Assembly (NCBI GenBank): GCA_008638415.1
Contig: VWVT01000002.1
Coordinates: 186,001 to 250,000, forward strand
Length of the DNA stretch: 64,000 nucleotides
Reading direction: 5' to 3'
Source: Nocardiopsis sinuspersici
Lineage (GTDB): Bacteria > Actinomycetota > Actinomycetes > Streptosporangiales > Streptosporangiaceae
The notes beneath the pieces are model-generated. The model saw nothing but the letters and a program-made list of their open reading frames with translations. It had not been told where the DNA came from and made no database searches. Shown in pieces: positions 58,029 through 64,000 of this stretch (position 1 is its first letter; each line of letters starts with the position of its first letter). Both the position numbers and the translations under genes were made by a program.

Positions 58029-59222
58029 TCACGGTGCCCCCCGGCGCAGCAGGGCGGTGGCGCGGGGCCCGGTGTCCAGGCGCACCCCTTGGGGGTGGCC
58101 GTTTCCGGCCCCGCCCCACATCAGGACGGTCCGGTAGACGTGGGCGACGTCGGCGGCGACCGTGTCCCAGTCGTAGGCGCGCACCGCCTGGCGGGCGGAC
58201 AGGGACAGCTCGGCGCGCCGCTCGGGGGCGTCCAGCAGCACCCCGGCGCGCTCGGCCAGGTGGGCGGGGTCGCCCGCGGTGAACAGCTCCCCGGCGGCAC
58301 CGCCGTCCAGGACCGCGGAGAAAGCCGGGATGTCGCTGGCCACGACGGCCGCGCCGGCCGCCATCGCCTCGGTCAGGACGATGCCGAAGCTCTCCCCGCC
58401 CAGGTTGGGCGCGCAGAACACGTCGGCGGAGTGGTAGGCGCGCACCTTGTCTTCGTCGTCCAGGCGGCCCAGCAGCACGACGCGTTCGCGCAGGTGCTCG
58501 GGGACGGCGGCCATGGCCGCGGAGGGGTCCCCGGGGCCGGCCACCAGCAGGCGCAGGGACGGGCGCGCCGGCGCCATCAGCGTGAAGGCATCCAGCAGGA
58601 CGCCCAGACCCTTGCGGGGTTCGTCCAGGCGGCCCAGGAAGCCGATCGAGCCGCCCTCACCCGGCCAGCCGGGCAGCGGCTCGGCCTGGGCGAACCTGCG
58701 TACCGACACCCCGTTGGGGATGAGCACGGCGTCCCCGCCCAGGTGTTCGACCAGGGTGCGCCGGGCCGCCTCGGACACGGCGATGCGCCCGTTGATCTTC
58801 TCCATCGCCGAGCGCAGCGCCGGGGAGCTGACCGCCATCGCCCGCGAGCGCGGGTTGGAGGTGTGGAAGGTGGCCACCAGCGGCCCGTCGGCCGCCCAGC
58901 ACGCCAGCAGCGAGACACTCGGCGAGGAGGGCTCGTGGATGTGCAGGACGTCGAACCCGCCCTCGGCGATCCACCGGCGCACCCGCGAGGCGATCCTGGG
59001 CCCGAAGCTGAGCCTGGCCACGGAACCGTTGTAGGGCACGGGGACCGGCTTCCCGGCGGGAACCAGGTAGTCGGGCAGGCGGCTCCCCTCGGCGTCGCCC
59101 ACCGGCGCCAGGACCGACACCTCGTGGCCCATGCCGACGAGTGCCTCGGCGAGGTCGCCGACGTGCTGCTGCACCCCGCCTGGGACGTCCCAGGCGTAGG
59201 GGCAGACCAGACCGACACGCAT
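58029..59222 (-). CDS. PimA-like phosphatidylinositol mannosyltransferase (GT4)
   Basis: A 397-residue glycosyltransferase. N-terminal RVGLVCPYAWDVPGGVQQHV and VLIPNGVSVRRFAQAE, LGRLDEPRKGLGVLLDAF, CAPNLGGESFGIVLTEAMAA (donor-binding EX7E) match PimA of mycobacteria, which moves mannose from GDP-mannose to phosphatidylinositol at the inner face of the membrane. ATG 59222 with GGGTGA upstream; eight bases after the acyltransferase stop. The context with pgsA and an acyltransferase supports it. Confidence 0.9.
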   Translation of the reverse strand: MRVGLVCPYAWDVPGGVQQHVGDLAEALVGMGHEVSVLAPVGDAEGSRLPDYLVPAGKPVPVPYNGSVARLSFGPRIASRVRRWIAEGGFDVLHIHEPSSPSVSLLACWAADGPLVATFHTSNPRSRAMAVSSPALRSAMEKINGRIAVSEAARRTLVEHLGGDAVLIPNGVSVRRFAQAEPLPGWPGEGGSIGFLGRLDEPRKGLGVLLDAFTLMAPARPSLRLLVAGPGDPSAAMAAVPEHLRERVVLLGRLDDEDKVRAYHSADVFCAPNLGGESFGIVLTEAMAAGAAVVASDIPAFSAVLDGGAAGELFTAGDPAHLAERAGVLLDAPERRAELSLSARQAVRAYDWDTVAADVAHVYRTVLMWGGAGNGHPQGVRLDTGPRATALLRRGAP

Positions 59223-59230
59223 GGCCGCGG

Positions 59231-60235
59231 TCACCCGTTCCGTTCGTCGTGTTCGGGGGTCCCCGCCCCGCCGTGCTCCGCGGCACCGGCGCCGGGCGCG
59301 GGAGCGGCGGCCGCCTCGGCCCGCCCTCGGGAGGCACCGTCGCGCTCGCGTTCGTGGTCGGAGCTGAACACCGGCTGGAGCATGTGCCAGTCCTCGGGGT
59401 GCTCGGCGATCGCCCCCTCGAAGACGCGGACCAGCTCCTGGGTGGTGTTCTGGACGCGTTCGGCGCGGGTGGCTCCCCCGGCGACGGGGATCTCCTCGTG
59501 TACGCGGATGTTCCAGTACGGACCGTCGTACCAGAGCGAGACCGGCATCAGGGCGGCGCCGGTGTTCAGGGCCAGGGCGGCGGGTCCGGAGGGCACGCGC
59601 GCGCTCTCCCCGAAGAACTCCACCTCCAGGCCGCTGCCGCCGACGTCGCGGTCGGCGAGCAGGCACACCAGTCCGCCGTCGCGCAGCCGCCGGGCCAGGG
59701 TGCCCACGGTGCTGGAGCCGCTCCCGGTCAACGGCAGCACCTCCATGCCCAGGGACTCCCGGTAGGCGGTGAAGCGCTGGAACAGGCTCTCGGGGCGCAG
59801 CCGCTGGGCGACGGTGGTCAGGGGGATGCCGTTGAGGGTGATCCAGGCACCGGCGTGGTCCCAGTTGCCCATGTGCGGCAGGGCGGCGACCACTCCGCGA
59901 CCGGACCGGATGTGCTTCTCCAGCACGTCGATGCCGGTGGCGCGGGTGCGGTCGAGGATGTACTCCTCCCCCATCGCGGGGAGGCGGAACATCTCGTAGT
60001 AGTAGCGCATATAGGACCGCATACCCGCGCGCGACAGAGCACGCAGCCGGGCGTCGGTCGCCCCGGGGCCGAGCAGGCGCCGCAGGTTGCGCTCCAGGCC
60101 GCGGGTCCCGGCGTCGTGGGCGCGCCAGGAGCGGTCGGCCAGGCGCCGGAAGACCGCCCGCCCCGCGCTCTCCGGCGCGCGGCGGACCATCGCCCAGCCC
60201 GCGGAGTAGGCCAGGTCGGCCATGCGTTCGTCCAC
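59231..60235 (-). CDS. phosphatidylinositol mannoside acyltransferase-like (LABLAT)
   Basis: A 334-residue membrane-associated acyltransferase of the HtrB/PatA group. The catalytic HxxxxD is in ALPHMGNWDHAG, with FGESARVPSGPAALALNTGA and PVSLWYDGPYWN further on. In mycobacteria the homologous gene acylates PIM. An acidic, Ala/Gly-rich C-terminal 35 residues is likely disordered. GTG start with GGGGGAGAAGAC; ATG four codons downstream is possible. Confidence 0.9.
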   Translation of the reverse strand: MDERMADLAYSAGWAMVRRAPESAGRAVFRRLADRSWRAHDAGTRGLERNLRRLLGPGATDARLRALSRAGMRSYMRYYYEMFRLPAMGEEYILDRTRATGIDVLEKHIRSGRGVVAALPHMGNWDHAGAWITLNGIPLTTVAQRLRPESLFQRFTAYRESLGMEVLPLTGSGSSTVGTLARRLRDGGLVCLLADRDVGGSGLEVEFFGESARVPSGPAALALNTGAALMPVSLWYDGPYWNIRVHEEIPVAGGATRAERVQNTTQELVRVFEGAIAEHPEDWHMLQPVFSSDHERERDGASRGRAEAAAAPAPGAGAAEHGGAGTPEHDERNG

Positions 60236-60263
60236 GTCTTCTCCCCCGTACTCCCGGTCGCTG

Positions 60264-60911
60264 TCAGGCCTCGCCGCCGACGTCCCCGGCCTCGGCGGCG
60301 TCGGCGGGGTCGGGGTCGTTGAGGCGGGCCCGGGTCTCCACCAGGCGCTGCAGGACCGTGGTCAGGCTCATCACGGCGAGCAGCCACAGGCCCCCGGCGA
60401 GGATGTAGGGCACGCCCATCTCACTGAGGCCGACGGCGACCAGGATGACCACCAGGCGCTCGGTGCGCTCGGCGACGCCGACGTCGCAGTTGACCCCCAG
60501 TCCCTCTGCCCGGGCCTTGACGTAGGACACCATGAATCCGGTGATGAGACAGAAGAGGGTGAGACCGGCGAGCAGGGGGTCGTCGCCCTCCCCGATGAAC
60601 CACCACAGGAGTCCGGCCAGGATGGCGGCGTCGGCCACCCGGTCCAGGGTGGAGTCGAGGAAGGCGCCGAACGCGCTGGCGCTGTTCCCGGCCCTGGCCA
60701 CGGCGCCGTCGAGCATGTCGAAGAGGGCGAAGACGGTGATGACCACCGAGCCCGCGTACAGCTGGCCGCGCGGATAGAAGTACAGGGCGCTGACGACGAC
60801 GCCGGTGGCGCCGATGATCGTGACGAGGTTCGGGGTGAGGCCGATGCGGGCCATGCTCCGGCCGAGCGGAGCGGTGACCCGGGAGGTGATGGGGCGAAGG
60901 ATTCTCAGCAT
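60264..60911 (-). CDS. pgsA: phosphatidylinositol-phosphate synthase
   Basis: A 215-residue CDP-alcohol phosphatidyltransferase with six membrane helices. The signature DMLDGAVARAGNSASAFGAF, then LDSTLDRVAD, gives D65xxD68G69xxA72R73...G82xxxD86xxxD90, the full metal and CDP site. It joins CDP-diacylglycerol to inositol phosphate in actinobacteria. Upstream of the acyltransferase and PimA-type genes, and likely in one operon with them. Confidence 0.92.
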   Translation of the reverse strand: MLRILRPITSRVTAPLGRSMARIGLTPNLVTIIGATGVVVSALYFYPRGQLYAGSVVITVFALFDMLDGAVARAGNSASAFGAFLDSTLDRVADAAILAGLLWWFIGEGDDPLLAGLTLFCLITGFMVSYVKARAEGLGVNCDVGVAERTERLVVILVAVGLSEMGVPYILAGGLWLLAVMSLTTVLQRLVETRARLNDPDPADAAEAGDVGGEA

Positions 60912-61034
60912 GTCTTCTTGGGATCGTAGGGCGGGAACGGTCGCGGAGGTGGGAACCGCACCGGTGGGGGTGGCGTGCCGCCGGACGCCGTCCGGGCGGG
61001 GCGGAAGGAGGCGCCGGTCTCCGGCCCCGGGCTC

Positions 61035-61610
61035 TCAGTCCCTGGGCCAGTGCTCGGCGAGCCTGGCCCGGGTCTGCTCCAGCATCTCGGGCAGTACCTT
61101 GGTCTGGCCGACGACGGGCATGAAGTTGGTGTCGCCGCCCCAGCGGGGAACGATGTGCTGGTGCAGGTGCGCGGCGATCCCCGCACCCGCCACGGTACCG
61201 AGGTTCATGCCGACGTTGAAGCCCTGCGGCCCGTAGGCGGCTCCCAGCGCACGGATGCCCGCCTGGGTGAGCGCGGCCACCTCGGCGGTCTCGTCCTCGT
61301 CCAGGGAGGTGTAGTCCGCGGCGTGGCGGTAGGGGCACACCAGCAGGTGGCCGCTGTTGTAGGGGTAGAGGTTGAGCACCGCGTAGGCCGACTTGCCCCG
61401 GGCGACCACGAGGCCCTCGGGGTCGGACAGTCCGGGGGCCCGGCAGAAGGGGCAGCCGTCCTCGGGTCGGGAGCCGGTGGGCTTGTTCTCCCCCTTGATG
61501 TAGGCCATGCGGTGCGGCGTCCACAGCCGCTCCCAGCCGTCGGGGCTCCCCGTCCCCGCGCCGGGAGGGTCCCCGGGACCGTTTCCGTGCTCGTTGTCGG
61601 CACCGCTCAT
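61035..61610 (-). CDS. HIT-family hydrolase/phosphorylase (Ap4A phosphorylase-like)
   Basis: A 191-residue histidine-triad protein. The triad reads HLHQHIVPRWGGD, and a zinc-type CPFCR lies near residue 53. The arrangement WTPHRMAYIKGENK and NLYPYNSGHLLVCPYRHAAD is the same as in the mycobacterial Rv2613c protein, reported as an Ap4A phosphorylase. ATG 61610 with GACGAGCC upstream; 123 bases upstream of pgsA. Confidence 0.9.
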   Translation of the reverse strand: MSGADNEHGNGPGDPPGAGTGSPDGWERLWTPHRMAYIKGENKPTGSRPEDGCPFCRAPGLSDPEGLVVARGKSAYAVLNLYPYNSGHLLVCPYRHAADYTSLDEDETAEVAALTQAGIRALGAAYGPQGFNVGMNLGTVAGAGIAAHLHQHIVPRWGGDTNFMPVVGQTKVLPEMLEQTRARLAEHWPRD

Positions 61611-61805
61611 GGCTCGTCCGTTTCCGTCGCCTGTCCGTACTCTCTCGCCCCACCAAGCATAGAAGCGCGGGAGGGAGGGCGCGTCGAGGGCGGTGGACCC
61701 GTGGGCGGCTCCGCGGGGGCGGTCCCGGCCCGGGGTGCTCCGGGCCCCGCCCGGGCGTCCCCGGGGGCACGGAGGAGCCGCGGAGCCCTCCCCCGACAGC
61801 CTCGT

Positions 61806-62264
61806 TTGCGTGATCGCACTGTCCCCGCCGCTCCGGCGGACCACGAGGCGCTGACCGCGTTCCTGCGCGGGGCCGACCTGACCCTGAGCGGGCTCGGCTC
61901 CCCGTCGGTACACCTGTGGAACGAACGGGACGCCGACGGAGCGGTCGCCGCCACCACGGGCTTCGAGCTCAGCGCCGACGGACGCGACGCGCTCATCCGC
62001 AGCGTGGCGGTCAGGGAGGACCGGCGCCGCGCGGGCGCCGGGTCCGCGCTGGCCCGGTACGCGATCGAGCGGGCCGCCGCGGGCGGCGCCCGGCGGGCGT
62101 GGCTGTTCAGCCGCCGCTCCGGTCCCTTCTGGCGCAAGCTCGGGTTCGAGGTCGCCGACCGCCACGAGCTGGCCCGCAGGCTGCCCGACACGTACCAGGT
62201 GCGCCTGTTCGGGGAGACGGGCCAACTCGACCGGGAGGTCGCCTGGCGACGCCCCCTCCCGTGA
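61806..62264 (+). CDS. GNAT-family N-acetyltransferase
   Basis: A short GNAT protein of about 152 residues: DALIRSVAVREDRRRAGAGS (the V/I-x-x-x-x-R-R-x-G-x-G/A acetyl-CoA motif) and ARRAWLFSRRSGPFWRKLGF, as in ArsN/GNAT-fold small transferases. The start is uncertain; TTG 61806 is the nearest candidate and there is no clear ribosome site. Substrate unknown. Convergent with the DUF885 gene. Confidence 0.75.
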   Translation: MRDRTVPAAPADHEALTAFLRGADLTLSGLGSPSVHLWNERDADGAVAATTGFELSADGRDALIRSVAVREDRRRAGAGSALARYAIERAAAGGARRAWLFSRRSGPFWRKLGFEVADRHELARRLPDTYQVRLFGETGQLDREVAWRRPLP

Positions 62265-62301
62265 GACCTGTTTTGAGTGAAGCCGCAGCCCCAGGGGGTT
62301 G

Positions 62302-62429
62302 GTTCGGGCGTCCACGGGGTTCTGGAGGCGCCGGAGGTGGGACTGCGAGGAACGAGCCGTCGCACCGCAGGCGCCGAAGGTTCCCGTCCTCCGGACGCCC
62401 GAACACGGGCCGAAGCGAAGCGAAGGCCC
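62302..62429. other. highly structured intergenic element
   Basis: GTTCGGGCGTCC (62302-62313) pairs exactly with GGACGCCCGAAC (62393-62404). Inside lie ACGGG/CCCGT, GGCGCC/GGCGCC and GGTGGGAC/GTCGCACC (7 of 8) pairs, giving one long jointed stem of more than 30 pairs. A second hairpin GGGCC-N13-GGCCC (62407-62429) contains two GAAGC repeats. It sits between two convergent genes; whether it is only a terminator, a small RNA or a dispersed repeat cannot be told here. Confidence 0.55.
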
Positions 62430-62446
62430 AAAGAAAGCACACCCGC

Positions 62447-64000
62447 TCACAGCCCCAGCAGTGTGCGCAGGTGGCGCGGGGGCGGGCTGCCGTGGGCGAG
62501 CATCGCGTCGTGGCGCTGGCGCTCGGTGAGCGAGGGGCGCGCCGCCGCCAGGTCGCGGGAGATGTCGCCGACCTCGGCGTAGCCGACGTAGTAGGTGGAC
62601 AGCTGTGCGCTGGTGAGCTGGGCCCTGCGCCACTTGCCGACGGCCTCGCCCTCCTCCTGGTGGCCGCGCTGGGTGAGCAGGGCGATCGCCTCGGACTCGG
62701 TGAGGTCGCCGGTGTGCAGGCGCACGTCCAGGATCGCGTTGAGGATCATGCGCAGGCGCATCTTCAGCTGCACCAGGCGCAGGGCGAGGTTCTCGCGGCG
62801 GTCCCCCGACCAGCCGTGGCGGGCCATCGCCTCCTCGGCGTAGACCGCCCAGCCCTCCACGAAGGTACCGCTGAGGAGGACGTTGCCCACCCGGGTCCCG
62901 CCGGTGTGGCGGGCCGCGTGGGCCAGTTGCAGGGCGTGGCCCGGTACGGCCTCGTGGACCATGAGGTTGCGCAGCATGCACCCGTTGTACTCGCGGAGGA
63001 ACGACTCCCTCCGCTCGGCGGGCCAGTCCGCCGGCGGCGGGGACACCGCGATCAGGGTCGGCTGCTCCCTGAGCCGGGGGTCGGGCGGGGAGGGGACGAC
63101 CGCGCCGGAGGCGTCCGTGGAGGGCGGCGCGGGGAGGCGGGCGGGCGGATCGCAGTAGGCCACGGAGATCCCCCGGCGGGACTCGGGCATCGGGACGATC
63201 CGCACCGGGTCGTCGTGGACCGTCACCATGTCGAGTTCGCGTACCCGCCCGTCCAGGTGCGCGAGTGCGTCGGCGCAGACGGGGCGGACGGTATCGGCGC
63301 CGGTGGCGTTCTCGTCGGCGAGCGCGGAGAGCACCTCGGCCACCTGCCCCCGGCGGCGCGGCGTGCCCTGGTACTCGGCGGCGGCCTCGGCGATCGCCTC
63401 CTCGGTGGCGAGCAGGTCGCTCTCGGCGCGGACCAGGAGCGCCTCGGGGGACAGCTCGGAGTCGAGCGTGTACCAGAGCTGGGCGGCGAAGTCGCGCTCT
63501 CCCAGGCGGGGGTCGGCGGTGGCGTCCTCCAACCGGCCGCGCAGCCAGGCCGTGTACTCCTCCACGGCGGCCAGGGCGGCCTCGCGGGCCGGTTCCACCT
63601 CGGAGGCCGCGGACGGCTCCTTCGCGGCCAGGGCGGGCACGTCGGAGAGGAGCATGGTGCGGGCCCCCTCGGCCTGCGCCAGGGCCGTCTCCACGTGCAC
63701 ACGGGGCATCCCGGGGCCCTCGGACAGGCGCGAGCGTGCGGTGGCGAGGTAGTCGGGGAGCGCGGCGCAGCGCGCGGCGAGCGCCGAGAGGCGCTCGGGA
63801 AGGGGGAGGGTGTCGCGTTCCAGGAGGGCGTGGAGGGCCTCTCCGGGCGAGTGCAGGAGCGGGTCCCACGTGTGCGGCCGCAGCTCGGCGGTGTGCCACA
63901 GGTCGGCGCTGACGCGGGTGCGCAGTACCTCCAGGTCGACCAGGTCGCCCTCGGGGATCAGGTCGGCGTCGATCTCGTCCAGGGAGCCGAGGGCGTCGGT
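62447..64000 (-). CDS. DUF885 metallopeptidase-like protein (5' end outside window)
   Basis: The frame is open to the right edge, so the N-terminus is missing; 517 codons are visible. The zinc motif HEAVPGHALQL (HExxxGH type) is followed by VEGWAVYAEEAMARHG with the third-ligand glutamate, and MILNAILDVRLHTG and GYAEVGDISRDLAA complete the DUF885 family pattern. The region up to residue 100 from the window edge is helical and matches the family length. An internal ATG at 63709 is not the true start because the sequence upstream continues the domain. Substrate unknown. Confidence 0.88.
   Translation of the reverse strand, partial: TDALGSLDEIDADLIPEGDLVDLEVLRTRVSADLWHTAELRPHTWDPLLHSPGEALHALLERDTLPLPERLSALAARCAALPDYLATARSRLSEGPGMPRVHVETALAQAEGARTMLLSDVPALAAKEPSAASEVEPAREAALAAVEEYTAWLRGRLEDATADPRLGERDFAAQLWYTLDSELSPEALLVRAESDLLATEEAIAEAAAEYQGTPRRRGQVAEVLSALADENATGADTVRPVCADALAHLDGRVRELDMVTVHDDPVRIVPMPESRRGISVAYCDPPARLPAPPSTDASGAVVPSPPDPRLREQPTLIAVSPPPADWPAERRESFLREYNGCMLRNLMVHEAVPGHALQLAHAARHTGGTRVGNVLLSGTFVEGWAVYAEEAMARHGWSGDRRENLALRLVQLKMRLRMILNAILDVRLHTGDLTESEAIALLTQRGHQEEGEAVGKWRRAQLTSAQLSTYYVGYAEVGDISRDLAAARPSLTERQRHDAMLAHGSPPPRHLRTLLGL

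Noticed and set aside
62302..62404. RNase P or 6C RNA identity for the structured element
   Set aside because: The characteristic conserved core of RNase P and the C-rich loops of 6C RNA are not present.
63223..63709. ATG 63709 as the start of the DUF885 gene
   Set aside because: The reading frame continues to the window edge with sequence that fits the domain, so the true start is outside.

Overview
This is a chromosomal window from a very GC-rich (about 70% or more) Gram-positive actinobacterium. GTG and TTG starts are frequent, genes are packed in short operons with 1-4 base overlaps, and there is a phosphatidylinositol-phosphate synthase / PimA-type mannosyltransferase pathway, F420-type oxidoreductases, DUF3040 and a SAM-IV riboswitch. 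The gene order (relA-apt-yajC-ruvBAC, yebC-pdxT-pdxS, pimA-acyltransferase-pgsA-HIT, and an aro/efp/nusB block) fits Streptomyces relatives; the family Nocardiopsaceae (order Streptosporangiales) is my best guess from general character only. I see no insertion sequence, prophage, CRISPR array, tRNA or rRNA in the window.

Layout. 1-4005: end of a MoxR ATPase, a DUF58 protein and a membrane transglutaminase, one operon. 4250-8102: DUF3040 protein, DNA polymerase IV, a methyltransferase, NusB and EF-P. 8239-12974: shikimate genes aroB, aroK and aroC with a membrane protein and a prepilin peptidase. 13138-18605: SseB-like protein, divergent MarR/YceI pair, DUF2470 protein and a large membrane Ser/Thr kinase. 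18858-21721: aldose epimerase, a molybdenum-cofactor-type nucleotidyltransferase and XdhC. 21836-25225: riboflavin operon ribE-ribAB-ribH plus a PH-like protein, read leftward from an FMN riboswitch. 25287-32424: PAP2 phosphatase, rpe, rsmB, fmt and divergent priA. 32497-36305: methyltransferases, a DinB-like protein and a class V aminotransferase behind a SAM-IV riboswitch. 36692-40226: a DUF3870 / CoA-transferase / glutaryl-CoA dehydrogenase operon and a deazaflavin-dependent reductase. 40272-46842: relA, apt, yajC, ruvB, ruvA, ruvC (leftward). 47138-54617: a rightward accessory block. 54777-62264: yebC, pdxT, pdxS, the phosphoinositide/mannoside lipid genes, a HIT protein and a GNAT protein. 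62447-64000: the start-less end of a DUF885 peptidase-like gene.

The most unusual part is the rightward block at 47138-52095. It is made of an NrtR-like regulator with a degenerate Nudix domain, a J-domain/pseudokinase fusion, a von Willebrand factor A (vWA) protein, an adenylosuccinate-synthetase paralogue whose aspartate-binding loop is replaced, and a PPOX-type flavin/F420 protein. Four of the five junctions overlap or nearly so, which argues for one pathway, probably making or sensing a nucleotide-like metabolite. It sits exactly where Streptomyces has yebC next to ruvC, so it interrupts a conserved operon. A second departure from the usual order is the absence of secD and secF between yajC and apt; two large perfect hairpins occupy that junction.

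Regulatory elements that can be read directly include an FMN riboswitch, a SAM-IV riboswitch, a LexA-type box before ruvC, palindromic operators before the DUF3870 operon and between marR and yceI, and many strong hairpin terminators. A roughly 100-base multi-stem structure at 62302-62429 has no assigned role.
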